Positions 54,968-63,716 of a DNA stretch of 64,000 nucleotides are shown here, piece after piece. Below the pieces are notes generated by a model, which searched no databases, was not told where the DNA came from, and saw only the letters and a list, made by a program, of their open reading frames with translations. How positions within the stretch are numbered: position 1 is the stretch's first letter; the number at the start of each line of letters is the position of its first letter. Source of the stretch: Psychrobacter faecalis (lineage in GTDB: Bacteria > Pseudomonadota > Gammaproteobacteria > Pseudomonadales > Moraxellaceae); contig NZ_JABAST010000015.1 in assembly GCF_016107575.1 (NCBI RefSeq), positions 1 to 64,000 of the forward strand. The letters run 5' to 3'. The position numbers and the translations under genes were made by a program.

Positions 54968-55107
54968 ACGTATTCCCTCCATTGAAGTTTTTTAACATCC
55001 TCATTCTCTATATCATTACAACATATAATGACAAATGTAAAGATTTACTTACTCACTTCTTTGTTATAGGGTATATAGGAAGAATATCTTTATTAAAGGG
55101 AGTTAAT
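54968..55107. promoter_or_regulatory. Divergent promoter between NCS1 permease and PuuE-like genes
   Basis: A 140-base spacer with an inverted repeat TCATT...AATGA at 55013-55031 within AT-rich DNA. A shared regulator may act here; no regulator gene is adjacent in this cluster. Confidence 0.4.
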
Positions 55108-56091
55108 ATGTCTAGAAAAGAGCAGCTTTCAAAAAATCATTGGTATCGTAACGACGATCTACCAAATGTGAGCGGACCCAATCGCGAAATACAAGGTTAC
55201 GGAGAACACCCTCCAAAAATAAGATGGAATAACGGTGCGAAAGTCGCAATTAATATCGTTGTTAACTATGAAGAAGGGTCTGAGAAAACCTTTGCTATGG
55301 GCGATGGTATGAATGATGGCATGCATGAGTTACCGTTTGAAGTAGATGATCAGCGTGATCTTGCTAAAGAATCAATGTATGAATATGGATCTAGAGCAGG
55401 CATTTGGCGTCTATTTAGAATATTTGATCGTTATAAAGTTCCAGCAACCTTTTTTGCTGCAGCCGTAGCACTTGAACGCAATCCTGATGTTGCAAAAAAA
55501 ATGAATGAGCGCAAAGACGAGATTGTTGGTCATGGTTATCGTTGGATTGATCATTATGAGTATTCACGTGAAGAAGAAAAAGATCTCATAAATTTAGCAA
55601 TGGACTCTTTCCAAAAGACACTTGGACGACAGCCCATAGGATGGTATTGCCGTGAAATGTCAGTTAACACGCGTGAGCTTTTAGTCGAAGATGGACGTTT
55701 CACTTATGATTCAGATTACTATGGTGATGATCTACCATTCTGGACTTTTGTGGATGGAAAGTCACATTTAGTAATACCCTATTCCTTAGTCAGTAACGAC
55801 TGTCGATATATCATAGGTACAGGCTTTGGAGCACCATCAGACTTTGTTGAAACAGCATCACGTATGTTGGACCAATTGTTAGAAGATGGCGACGACTGTG
55901 GTCGTATGATGTCTATTGGTATACATCCGCGCATTACTGGAAACCCAGCACGTGCACATGGTTTGGCTGAATTTATTCGCTATGCACAATCTAAAGAAGA
56001 CGTAGTATTTATGCATAGAGATGATATTGCAAAAAAATTCATTGAGCAGGTTCCACGTCCTGCATCTCCAGAAGATTGCCTTAATAAGTAA
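55108..56091 (+). CDS. PuuE-like polysaccharide-deacetylase-fold hydrolase (cyclic amide/allantoinase type)
   Basis: A 327-residue NodB-fold hydrolase. The strings GYGEHPPKIRW, VVNYEEGSEKTF, YEYGSRAGIWRLFRIF and VGHGYRWIDHYEY are those of PuuE, a metal-independent allantoinase; other relatives act on further cyclic amides. Substrate here is unknown: no uricase or allantoicase genes are nearby. AAGGGAG precedes ATG 55108; an ORF extension upstream to 54982 overlaps the promoter region and is not used. The adjacent NCS1 permease and the downstream flavin monooxygenase suggest a small N-heterocycle catabolic set. A terminator follows after 60 bases. Confidence 0.85.
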   Translation: MSRKEQLSKNHWYRNDDLPNVSGPNREIQGYGEHPPKIRWNNGAKVAINIVVNYEEGSEKTFAMGDGMNDGMHELPFEVDDQRDLAKESMYEYGSRAGIWRLFRIFDRYKVPATFFAAAVALERNPDVAKKMNERKDEIVGHGYRWIDHYEYSREEEKDLINLAMDSFQKTLGRQPIGWYCREMSVNTRELLVEDGRFTYDSDYYGDDLPFWTFVDGKSHLVIPYSLVSNDCRYIIGTGFGAPSDFVETASRMLDQLLEDGDDCGRMMSIGIHPRITGNPARAHGLAEFIRYAQSKEDVVFMHRDDIAKKFIEQVPRPASPEDCLNK

Positions 56092-56152
56092 GTGACATAC
56101 GTCGGTTTTATACTTTTAGGGTTTAAATATAGATAGTTAGTGATATTAGAAT

Positions 56153-56184
56153 AAAACCTCTTAATGAAATTAAGAGGTTTTTTA
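56153..56184 (+). terminator. Terminator of the PuuE-like gene
   Basis: AAAACCTCTTAAT-gaa-ATTAAGAGGTTTT with following T residues; 13-bp stem, tight loop. Confidence 0.93.
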
Positions 56185-56368
56185 GTATATTATTCTGAGA
56201 TTTGTCTCACTACCCACATAAACTGCCTTAACCTTTTCGACTGTTCAGTTAGGATCGAAATGTCGTAAACTTTACTCATTACCTATTCTTTGGTTAGTGG
56301 ATTATAAGCAGTTACACAATTTTGACCACTGTCGTCAAATCCGTAGAACCAAACTTGGGAGATTTTAA

Positions 56369-57238
56369 TTACGCAGCTTGACGATAATAATCAAACCACA
56401 CCTGTCTTGGCGATTTATAGCTCAAGCCCTTTTGAATCCTAGTTTGGTTGTAATATAGCTCGATGTATCTAATGATATCGGTAATGGCGGCAAACCTTGT
56501 TTTATAATCCTTATGATATACCAGCTCATTCTTTAATATGCTCCAGAAGCTTTCTATGGGTGCGTTATCAAAGCAATTACCTTTGCCACTCATTGAGCCT
56601 ATAAACTGGTGCTGTTTAATGATTTTATGATACGCATGGCTACAGTATTGACTACCTCTGTCTGAGTGCACAATTAACCCTTTATTAGGTCGTTTGTTTT
56701 TGATTGCCATATTTAGTGCTTTGCAAACTAAGTCAGCAGTCATGCGTTTGTTGATAGCGTAACCGACCAACTCTTTGGTATATAAATCTTTCACTCCTGC
56801 TAAGTACAGCCAGCCCTCATTTGTCCAGATATAAGTAATATCGCTCACCCAAGACTCATTAGGGCAACTGGCATCAAACTGCTGATCCAGCACATTCGGA
56901 TAAACTAGCTTGTTGTGATTAGAGTCGGTGGTCACTTTAAAGCGCTTATGACGACGACATTTAATGCCGTGTTGCTCTTTGATGCTTCTTACCATATACA
57001 AGCTAATGTTATGGCCTTGCTCGCTTAGATAAGCATGCAGTCGATCTACGCCATAACATTCTTTCGTTTCACTGTGAGCCGCTTTAACCAGTAATTCAGA
57101 CTGGTTGCGGTGTATCTGTTGGTCACTGATGTCACGACTAATCCAGTCGTAATAGCTTGAGGGCTTAACGCTCAATACACGGCACATAGTGGTTATGCTA
57201 AATATCTTCTGGTTATCCTTGATAAAGGCGTACTTCAC
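56369..57238 (-). CDS. IS3-family transposase OrfB (DDE)
   Basis: A 289-residue catalytic part: HTH_21-like N-terminus (VLSVKPSSYYDW, about 20-30) and rve integrase core with the first Asp in WVSDITYIW (about 130), second Asp in HSDRGSQY (about 192) and Glu in NAPIESFWS (about 229). The GTG start overlaps the OrfA stop by one base; expression is expected as an OrfAB fusion by -1 frameshift. Intact frame, so the element could still be mobile. Confidence 0.93.
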   Translation of the reverse strand: MKYAFIKDNQKIFSITTMCRVLSVKPSSYYDWISRDISDQQIHRNQSELLVKAAHSETKECYGVDRLHAYLSEQGHNISLYMVRSIKEQHGIKCRRHKRFKVTTDSNHNKLVYPNVLDQQFDASCPNESWVSDITYIWTNEGWLYLAGVKDLYTKELVGYAINKRMTADLVCKALNMAIKNKRPNKGLIVHSDRGSQYCSHAYHKIIKQHQFIGSMSGKGNCFDNAPIESFWSILKNELVYHKDYKTRFAAITDIIRYIELYYNQTRIQKGLSYKSPRQVWFDYYRQAA

Positions 57239-57534
57239 TAACTGTGCTTGGCAAAGTACGCCGTCGCCTTTTTTAAGATCTCGCGCTCCTCTTCAGCCAC
57301 TTTAAGCTGCCGCTTGAGCTGCTTTATTTCTTGAAGAGCACTCATAAGATCAGGATCATATTGATCTGTGCCGACAAGCTTGCCTTGATTGGCTTTGTTC
57401 TGCCAATTTGAGAGCGTTTGCATGGCAATGCCAAGCTGCTTTGCGGTAGCCGAGATATTGCCATTATTGTCTGATATCTTCTTGACAGCTTCTGCTTTAA
57501 ATTCGTCACTGTAGGTTCTTATTTTCTTGGTCAT
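57238..57534 (-). CDS. IS3-family transposase OrfA (helix-turn-helix)
   Basis: A 98-residue HTH protein with the segment YSDEFKAEAVKKI and GNISATAKQLGIAMQTLSNW (about 25-45), followed by a leucine-zipper-like coil ending KKATAYFAKHS. Near its 3' end an A6G slippery run (in TTAAAAAAGGCG) provides the -1 frameshift into OrfB. Standard OrfA size. Confidence 0.93.
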   Translation of the reverse strand: MTKKIRTYSDEFKAEAVKKISDNNGNISATAKQLGIAMQTLSNWQNKANQGKLVGTDQYDPDLMSALQEIKQLKRQLKVAEEEREILKKATAYFAKHS

Positions 57535-57890
57535 GATAAACTCCGATTAATACGCTTAGTTTACCAAGTTTAGTTGTACGGTTTCTTCAGCATAGCTCAG
57601 AATATCAGAGAACAACCGTACGCTATAATTGACAATACCTACTTGTAAGAGATATAGTCTTTAAGAGATATAGTTTTTAAGAGCTATAGCTCTTACAAGC
57701 AGATATTGTCCGTAAAAAATATACTTTCTATTTGGTATATTCTTTTTTTGAAATGATTCTCACTTATATCAACAGATTATACTTTTCGACTCACTTTGAA
57801 AAGCATGCTATTTAGCGATTAGTAAAATTTTTACTGCTGCATATGGATTTCAGCAATAGAGTAAATAAAAATAACCATGGAGAGGAATTT
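57535..57890. other. Region between IS3 element and flavin monooxygenase
   Basis: Contains the IS right end, the repeat structure at 57631-57710, and AT-rich DNA that should hold the monooxygenase promoter. No gene is seen. Confidence 0.5.
57631..57710. promoter_or_regulatory. Inverted repeat with three internal 16-base repeats upstream of the flavin monooxygenase
   Basis: Outer arms of about 27 bases (57631-57657 and 57684-57710) pair with few mismatches around CTTGTAAGAG/CTCTTACAAG and GACAATA/TATTGTC. Within them a unit like TTAAGAGATATAG recurs three times at 16-base intervals. Repeats at 1.5 helical turns before a gene suggest cooperative regulator binding; a folded leader RNA is another option. 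Confidence 0.5.
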
Positions 57891-59705
57891 ATGACTATTC
57901 AAAAATTAGATAGCGAGCTATCTGTAAGTCAACAAGTAACTAATTGGCTGGAAGGTTTTGATCAAGCCTTGCGTGTAAAAGATATAGACAAAGCAGCAGA
58001 GTATTTTGAAGAAGAAGGATTTTGGCGTGATTTAATTTCATTCACTTGGAATATAAAAACGTTAGAAGGTCAAGATGAAATTAAAGACATGCTTTCACAT
58101 ACTTTAGAAACGACTGAACCGTATAACTGGAAGCTTGATGGAGAAGCGGTAGAAAATGATGGCGTTATAGAAGCTTGGATAAGCTTTAACACTAAGGTGG
58201 CGAAAGGCTATGGACATTTGCGTCTGCGTAACGGCAAAGCTTGGACCTTATTAACGACTATGGTTGAGCTCAAAGACTTCCCTGAAAAGCGTAAAAGATT
58301 ACGCCCAAAAGGTGCTGAACACGGTGCTGACCCCAATCGTTTAACGTGGCAGGAAAAACGTGAAGCTGAAGAGAAGAACCTTGGTTATAGCGAGCAACCT
58401 TATTGCTTAATCATTGGTGGTGGACAGGGTGGTATAGGTTTAGGAGCTCGCTTGAGACAACTCGAAGTTCCAACAATTGTTATTGATAAGCAGCCTAGAC
58501 CAGGTGATACGTGGCGTAATCGTTATAAGTCATTATGTTTGCATGATCCTGTCTGGTACGACCACATGCCTTATCTTCCTTTTCCTGAGAACTGGCCAGT
58601 ATTTACTCCAAAAGATAAAGTTGGTGATTGGCTGGAAATGTACACTAAGATTATGGAGTTGAACTATTGGGGGTCAACTGAGTGTATTAGCGCTGAATTT
58701 GATGAAGAACTAAAGCAGTGGAATGTAGAGGTTGATAGAGCGGGTGAGCGTTTAACATTACACCCTCAGCAATTGGTTTTAGCTACTGGTATGTCAGGAC
58801 TACCAAATATTCCAGAAATTACTGGCATGGAAGATTTTTCTGGAGAGCAACATCACTCAAGCCAACACCCAGGTGGTGAGGCTTATAGAGGAAAGAAATG
58901 TATTGTACTAGGTGCCAATAACTCAGCGCATGATATTTGTGCCGCCCTTTGGGAAAATGGCGCAGACGTAACTATGATACAACGCTCCTCAACGCATATT
59001 ATTAAATCAGACACATTAATGGAAGAAGTATTAGGTGGCTTATATTCTGAAGAAGCGGTTGAAAAAGGAATAACTACATATAAGGCAGACCTCACTTTTG
59101 GCTCAATACCTTTTAAAATCATGCCACAATTTCATGAGCCCGTTTACCGTAGAGTGGCGGAACTAGATGCTGACTTTTATGAAAAGCTAACCGATGCAGG
59201 CTTTATGCTTGACTTTGGTGAAGATCATACTGGTCTATTTATGAAATATTTACGTCGAGGTTCTGGTTATTATATTGATGTAGGTGCTTCTGATCTTGTA
59301 GCGAAAGGTAAAATAAAACTTAAATCCAATGTAAGTATCGATCATATCAAATCTAATTCAGTAGTCTTAACTGACGGGTCGGAGTTAGAAGCCGATTTAA
59401 TTGTATATGCGACCGGATATGGTTCCATGAATGGCTGGGCTGCAAAAATTATTTCACAAGAGGTAGCCGATAAAGTTGGTAAATGTTGGGGAATGGGCTC
59501 AGATACCGCTAAAGACCCAGGTCCTTGGGAAGGCGAGCTAAGAAATATGTGGAGACCAACGCAACAAGATGCGTTATGGTTCCATGGTGGAAACCTTCAT
59601 CAGTCGCGACATTACTCTCAATACTTATCATTGCAACTTAAAGCCAGAATGGAAGGGATAGAAACGCCAGTTTATGGTTTACAGGAGGTTCACCACTTAG
59701 AGTGA
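57891..59705 (+). CDS. NTF2-like/flavin-containing monooxygenase fusion
   Basis: A 604-residue enzyme. Residues 15-135 are an NTF2/SnoaL-like domain (YFEEEGFWRDLISFTW). Then comes a flavin monooxygenase: FAD motif GGGQGGIGLG (about 175), FMO/BVMO-like fingerprint FSGEQHHSSQH (FxGxxxHxxxH, final His instead of Tyr or Trp), NADPH motif VLGANNSAHD (about 340), and the late ATGYGSMN. The start 57891 is preceded by GGAGAGG; an upstream in-frame ATG lacks a site. The substrate is unknown; oxygenation of an N- or S-containing or ketone compound would fit. Neighbours are a PuuE-like hydrolase and an NCS1 permease, separated by an IS3 element. A terminator follows. Confidence 0.85.
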   Translation: MTIQKLDSELSVSQQVTNWLEGFDQALRVKDIDKAAEYFEEEGFWRDLISFTWNIKTLEGQDEIKDMLSHTLETTEPYNWKLDGEAVENDGVIEAWISFNTKVAKGYGHLRLRNGKAWTLLTTMVELKDFPEKRKRLRPKGAEHGADPNRLTWQEKREAEEKNLGYSEQPYCLIIGGGQGGIGLGARLRQLEVPTIVIDKQPRPGDTWRNRYKSLCLHDPVWYDHMPYLPFPENWPVFTPKDKVGDWLEMYTKIMELNYWGSTECISAEFDEELKQWNVEVDRAGERLTLHPQQLVLATGMSGLPNIPEITGMEDFSGEQHHSSQHPGGEAYRGKKCIVLGANNSAHDICAALWENGADVTMIQRSSTHIIKSDTLMEEVLGGLYSEEAVEKGITTYKADLTFGSIPFKIMPQFHEPVYRRVAELDADFYEKLTDAGFMLDFGEDHTGLFMKYLRRGSGYYIDVGASDLVAKGKIKLKSNVSIDHIKSNSVVLTDGSELEADLIVYATGYGSMNGWAAKIISQEVADKVGKCWGMGSDTAKDPGPWEGELRNMWRPTQQDALWFHGGNLHQSRHYSQYLSLQLKARMEGIETPVYGLQEVHHLE

Positions 59706-59750
59706 TCTGAACGCCACTACTCAAAGTAAATTATAAAAAGTAGTAATTTT

Positions 59751-59787
59751 AAAGGCCATGCTGATGTAATTCAGTATGGCTTTTTTA
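59751..59787 (+). terminator. Terminator of the flavin monooxygenase gene
   Basis: GCCATGCTGA and TCAGTATGGC arms (one G-T-type mismatch) with a six-base loop and a T6 run. Confidence 0.9.
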
Positions 59788-59916
59788 TTAGGTAAGCTAC
59801 TATTGTTAAAAACAGCTTTATCTATACAGATAACATCCTCGTTACACTTTTTTAGGATTTTTAATACCTCTAAAATATCTACTTTTTTATTTTACTAATG
59901 CTAAATACAAGAAATA

Positions 59917-59945
59917 AACCGCCCTACTCTTAGGGCTAGAGCGGT
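59917..59945 (-). terminator. Terminator downstream of the AlpA-like gene
   Basis: On the minus strand CCGC...GCCCT-aagagt-AGGGC-GG-T forms a stepped hairpin followed by a short T-run, ten bases past the stop of the AlpA-like gene. Confidence 0.7.
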
Positions 59946-59954
59946 CAGATACAT

Positions 59955-60206
59955 CTAAGCTGAACGCTCAGCAATCTTAGTATTAATCCACTCCGCAATC
60001 TCACTTGCCACCCAAGCTACTCTCACTTGTGTCAGTTGGAGCTTTTTAGGGAATGTTGGATCATATTGATCAGAATCTACGTCGCCCATTGCATAGATAG
60101 TTGAGCGGCTGATACCTGTATATTCTATGACTTTTTTGACACTAAGTAGCTGCGGTATATGATTGCATTGCTCGATTACTGGCTGTGCTGCGTTTAAATT
60201 ATCCAT
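59955..60206 (-). CDS. AlpA-family regulator
   Basis: An 83-residue helix-turn-helix protein of the AlpA (phage/island regulator, MerR-like winged helix) type; the segment LLSVKKVIEYTGISRSTIYAM (about residues 20-40) and C-terminal VRVAWVASEIAEWINTKIAER are the family signature. AAGGAG lies six bases before the ATG. AlpA proteins in prophages and islands promote integrase or excision gene expression. It is the last gene of the right-hand module in this window. Confidence 0.9.
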   Translation of the reverse strand: MDNLNAAQPVIEQCNHIPQLLSVKKVIEYTGISRSTIYAMGDVDSDQYDPTFPKKLQLTQVRVAWVASEIAEWINTKIAERSA

Positions 60207-60320
60207 TGTTTTCTCCTTGTAAGTTAATGAGAGCGTTATCTCTCATACAGTTAGGGAGTCCTATATTTTTTTACGGCATCCTATACAGTCCGACCGTTAG
60301 CCTTGAACGAAACTATAAAA

Positions 60321-60350
60321 AAAGGAGCAGAATGAATCCGCTCCTCTTTA
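60321..60350 (-). terminator. Terminator downstream of the RDF-like gene
   Basis: On the minus strand GAGGAGC-ggattcattct-GCTCC followed by seven T residues, 25 bases after the stop at 60375. Confidence 0.88.
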
Positions 60351-60374
60351 TGTCACCTATTTGGCTTGATAGGT

Positions 60375-61286
60375 TTAACTCACCGCTGTCACGCTTTGTC
60401 GTAATCCTTTCTCAATGCTATTCACGTTACGAGTGGCTAACCCATTCTGATAATTACCTTGCTGATTGCTACTGATGTCATCTGTTTCTACTGGATAAAA
60501 CTCTTCAACCACATCAAGCAGACCATCGCTATCAACCTCAAAGCACGAGTTCACATAACCAAGCTTTGCTGCTTCCTCTAGTGCCGCTTGATCAAAGCCG
60601 TGTTCACTTAGCTCATTATCAATCACTCTGGCATGTTGTACCGCATCTTTAAGTGTTACCCCATCACGCAAGGTCAGGTCCACAAAGTAAATCGGTGTGC
60701 GATAGCTTTGCGTGGTGCTTTTGCCTCTTAGCGTTAATTGCAGTGGTAGACATGACAGCTTATTGCCTGATACCGCAGCAAAGTAGCTCAGCCTTGCTGC
60801 AAGCGTTCTAATACTATTAAAGCCTGTGGTGCGAAAGATGAATGTTCCTAGCTCATCATCTTCACTGAGATTAACGTATAGCCTGCCATACGGCTTACAA
60901 GCACCGCCTTGTGCTAATGGGCAACGATCAGGTGATGGGCAAGGCAATTGCTCAACGCCACCATTCGTTCGACGTTGACACTGCTCACCGTCACCGACGC
61001 AGAGTGGTCGTCCAGTTTGTCGATCAAACAGTGTGTACTCAGCTCTCAGGTTTAGTGTCGGATCGTTAAACAGCATGCGTACTGGTATTTGCCTCAATTT
61101 ACCGTCACTATTTGCGCGTAGCTTTGCATCAAGTGGATGATTGATCCAGCCATCCTTGTTTTGAACTTGGCTGGTAATGGTGAATTGATCGTCTTTAGCA
61201 GGTAAGCGTTTGCCATCTTTTACAATGACACGCCCAATGCTGATACGACCTAAAACTGGTGGGGTAATAGTTAGACCTTTAATCAT
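60375..61286 (-). CDS. Island protein of the 'recombination directionality factor / metal-binding' type
   Basis: A 303-residue protein usually annotated as a hydrolase or metal-binding protein, or recombination directionality factor-like, on integrative elements. The start ITPPVLGRISIGR and the cysteine cluster C...C (CVGDGEQCQRR, then PCPSPDRCPLAQGGACKPYGR, about 100-135) suggest zinc or Fe-S binding. GFNSIRTLAARLSYFAAVSG is a further marker. The start is ambiguous: ATG 61292 has AAGGA only two to three bases upstream; ATG 61286 (used) has better spacing. Sits beside YqaJ and DUF932 genes, so linked to DNA recombination/replication of the element. Confidence 0.75.
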   Translation of the reverse strand: MIKGLTITPPVLGRISIGRVIVKDGKRLPAKDDQFTITSQVQNKDGWINHPLDAKLRANSDGKLRQIPVRMLFNDPTLNLRAEYTLFDRQTGRPLCVGDGEQCQRRTNGGVEQLPCPSPDRCPLAQGGACKPYGRLYVNLSEDDELGTFIFRTTGFNSIRTLAARLSYFAAVSGNKLSCLPLQLTLRGKSTTQSYRTPIYFVDLTLRDGVTLKDAVQHARVIDNELSEHGFDQAALEEAAKLGYVNSCFEVDSDGLLDVVEEFYPVETDDISSNQQGNYQNGLATRNVNSIEKGLRQSVTAVS

Positions 61287-61326
61287 AGTCATGTTCCTTT
61301 TGTGTTTGATAGGTTTTGTTTAGCCA

Positions 61327-61357
61327 TAAAAAAGCCCACCTATGACGGATGGGCTAT
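61327..61357 (-). terminator. Terminator downstream of the YqaJ gene
   Basis: On the minus strand GCCCATCC...GGTGGGC followed by six T residues, about 70 bases after the YqaJ stop. Confidence 0.85.
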
Positions 61358-61426
61358 TATGTGCTTACTTTGATTGATTGGCTTTGAGTGGTTGATGAAT
61401 GTGTTAATAATTAAATGACTGATAGC

Positions 61427-62551
61427 TTAGTCATTAAGAATAACAAATCGACGGCTGCCTTGACGGGTTTTACTAAACCGCTCGAGTAATTCCGGATGGG
61501 CTTTAATGACCGCCTTGCTATCAAGACTGACACTGTCCTTCGAGCGCTTCCATGAAATCGCGCCCTTCTCAAATACAGCGACCTCATTATCTTGAATTAA
61601 GCTTTGCAGCTGATGCTTCACTTGGTCATGACGCTGCTCTAGCTCTTGCATATAGTCACGGTAGCTAAGCAGTTGCTCAAACAATTTGTTGGCACCATCG
61701 TCATCTCGCAGATCAACCTTGCTTGACGGCTTGGGCGTTGGATAAAGCTGCTTTAATGCTCGCGCAGCAGATTCTGAATGATCAGGCGTTGGCGGGGTAT
61801 CGGTTTCTACGTACTGCCAGAACAGACGCTCATGCTCCATGATAGATTCAATCAAGCGCTCGTCACGCTCAACCTTATATATCTTAGCCTCATGCCCACA
61901 AAGTAGCACACAGATATGCGCCGCAGTTTTACCAGTAACCGCTAGTTGATGTTGCACTTGGCAAGTGACATACAAGGGCACGCCATGCTTCCAAAGCTTG
62001 GCACCATGCTCACCAGCCGTTTTACACTCTAAAATCTGTGCCTCGTCACTACCTGTGATGGCGTAGTCTAGATTAGCCAGCATAAAATGCTTGTCAGGAT
62101 CAGGATGCTGCAAGATCGCGTTTACGCGCCTGACTTTATTGCCTGTATGTTCTTGATAGTATTTCGCCACCATCGGCTCTAGGGAATTGCCCCAATACAG
62201 CGGTGAGTAGCCCTCTAAGCTTTCATCGATGCTTGATTCCATACGTCCTGTCTTAATCATCCATAACTCCAGCATGGATAGATAAGGATGAATACCACAA
62301 GCAGCGGCAGCGTCAGAGCTACCAATCCCTTGCTTGCGAAATTGTAGCCAGTCCTCACGACTTAACGATTTGGTGTTGACCAAACGCTTAGCAGTGATTG
62401 ATTGATTAGCAGATGCTTTAACCGTTTTACCTTCTACCTTAGGCAACTCTTCGCTATTGTGCCGAGCGTTTAGTGGAGTCTTATTCTTAACAGTGGCCCG
62501 CTTAAGTCTTGGCTGAGTCGTAGTCGTATTATTTAATGCAATCATATTCAT
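61427..62551 (-). CDS. YqaJ-family (lambda-type) exonuclease
   Basis: A 374-residue exonuclease of the YqaJ/lambda Exo type, which resects DNA ends for single-strand annealing. After a basic N-terminal 70 residues comes the core RKQGIGSSDAAAACGIHPY, then LANLDYAITG and the catalytic ILECKTAG (ExK), and QVQHQLAVTG. A C-terminal coil (about 275-330) precedes KAHPELLERFSKTRQGSRRF. AAGGAG lies six bases before the ATG. The partner annealing protein (RecT/Bet) is not seen in this window and may lie beyond the edge. Confidence 0.9.
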   Translation of the reverse strand: MNMIALNNTTTTQPRLKRATVKNKTPLNARHNSEELPKVEGKTVKASANQSITAKRLVNTKSLSREDWLQFRKQGIGSSDAAAACGIHPYLSMLELWMIKTGRMESSIDESLEGYSPLYWGNSLEPMVAKYYQEHTGNKVRRVNAILQHPDPDKHFMLANLDYAITGSDEAQILECKTAGEHGAKLWKHGVPLYVTCQVQHQLAVTGKTAAHICVLLCGHEAKIYKVERDERLIESIMEHERLFWQYVETDTPPTPDHSESAARALKQLYPTPKPSSKVDLRDDDGANKLFEQLLSYRDYMQELEQRHDQVKHQLQSLIQDNEVAVFEKGAISWKRSKDSVSLDSKAVIKAHPELLERFSKTRQGSRRFVILND

Positions 62552-62616
62552 GATGAACTCCTTGGTTAGATTTCTTATTGGTAATTAGTTAATGTGAATA
62601 GGCTTACTTACGGCAT

Positions 62617-62643
62617 AAAAAAACCACGCTCAAAGGCGTGGTT
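62617..62643 (-). terminator. Terminator downstream of the DUF932 gene
   Basis: On the minus strand AACCACGC-ctttga-GCGTGGTT with a run of T residues; about 30 bases after the DUF932 stop. Confidence 0.92.
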
Positions 62644-62674
62644 GATTCATTAGTTAAATACAGTGTCTATGTGA

Positions 62675-63667
62675 TTAGGCAATTAAGCGCAGCGCTTCAT
62701 CCAAGCTTTTATCTTTGAGTTTAGCGCCAGCACCAAACCATGCTGAGTCTAAGCGATGGTCCCTCGACATGGCACGGCGTTCATGGTCAACAAACTCCGT
62801 CATTGCCGACAGTAACCCGTAAGCGGTATCTTTAGCAGAAGCCAAATCTGCGCCGCGACCTTGACCGTTAAACATCTTCATGACCTGATTCATCGCTTTA
62901 GCATTAGGCACGGCATCTTTCTCTTTCTTAGCGCTGTTAAATAGAATGATGTCATTGTCTTGATCATTGAACACACGGCTCAAATAATTGGCTGCTTCTG
63001 CTTGGGTCACACGGCGCTCTGATAGCTGCTTCATCTCATAGCTGTGTTCTTCCCACTGCTTCACTGATACGCCTAATTGCTGCTTGACCTTGTCAGCATC
63101 AAAGGAGGTTGAATGTGGCACTTTCACTACACCGCCATTGCCGTTGGCAAGGCTGATCGCTAGTGTGTTGTTACACACCACACGGATGGAGGTGAACTGA
63201 GCAGTAGTCGCTAGCGTGCCGTCACAAGCGGTTGCCAATAACAAGTACCCATTACTCACATCTTTACCCTTAAGCGTTGCTGACTGGCCTGTACGAGCCA
63301 ATGCCCATAGCTTACGACCACCCTTTAATACTCCAGCAGTCTCAAGCTCAAAGTCAGACTGCTCAGTAAGATCACGATAGAACTCTAGAATCTCACGAGG
63401 CTGTACTTCTTGGTAGCGTTGGCTGACTACTGATAACGGTTCGAAGTTATCACTGCGGTAAAGTACTTTCTGCTCAGCAAAGGGCAGAATCAGATTGTGC
63501 CCTTTGTCATTGTTTGCCATGTAGCTGACGTCCGATGACTCAATACGCCAGTCCATACCGGCTTGCTTTGCCCAGATATCGATAGGTTGCTTAGGTGCAA
63601 GCTCGTTACCTAGACCATGCCAAGGGGTTTCGCCAACGTATGCCATTGTTTCGATTAAATGTGCCAT
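62675..63667 (-). CDS. DUF932 domain protein
   Basis: A 330-residue protein of DUF932, common on plasmids, phages and islands beside recombination genes; the function is not established. Family marks: MAYVGETPWHGLG at the start, WRIESSDVSYM, SVVSQRYQEVQPREIL, and VRVVCNNTLAISL near 170. The start 63667 has AGGA upstream; the open frame extends further upstream without a ribosome site. It is in the same direction as YqaJ and RDF-like genes, each with its own terminator, so probably separate transcripts. Confidence 0.88.
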   Translation of the reverse strand: MAHLIETMAYVGETPWHGLGNELAPKQPIDIWAKQAGMDWRIESSDVSYMANNDKGHNLILPFAEQKVLYRSDNFEPLSVVSQRYQEVQPREILEFYRDLTEQSDFELETAGVLKGGRKLWALARTGQSATLKGKDVSNGYLLLATACDGTLATTAQFTSIRVVCNNTLAISLANGNGGVVKVPHSTSFDADKVKQQLGVSVKQWEEHSYEMKQLSERRVTQAEAANYLSRVFNDQDNDIILFNSAKKEKDAVPNAKAMNQVMKMFNGQGRGADLASAKDTAYGLLSAMTEFVDHERRAMSRDHRLDSAWFGAGAKLKDKSLDEALRLIA

Positions 63668-63716
63668 GAGGATATTCCTTATAAATTGATTGATTAAGTA
63701 AATTGATGATTGATGG

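Larger units (their letters stand above)
56330..57590 (-). mobile_element. IS3-family insertion sequence
   Basis: OrfA and OrfB with a -1 offset, typical of IS3. The ends carry an imperfect inverted repeat: CCGTAGAACCAAACTTGG on the low side (near 56340-56357) and CCGTACAACTAAACTTGG read in reverse on the high side (near 57567-57584). Exact termini and target duplication could not be fixed by eye. It lies between the PuuE-like gene and the flavin monooxygenase gene and may have split one transcription unit. Confidence 0.85.
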
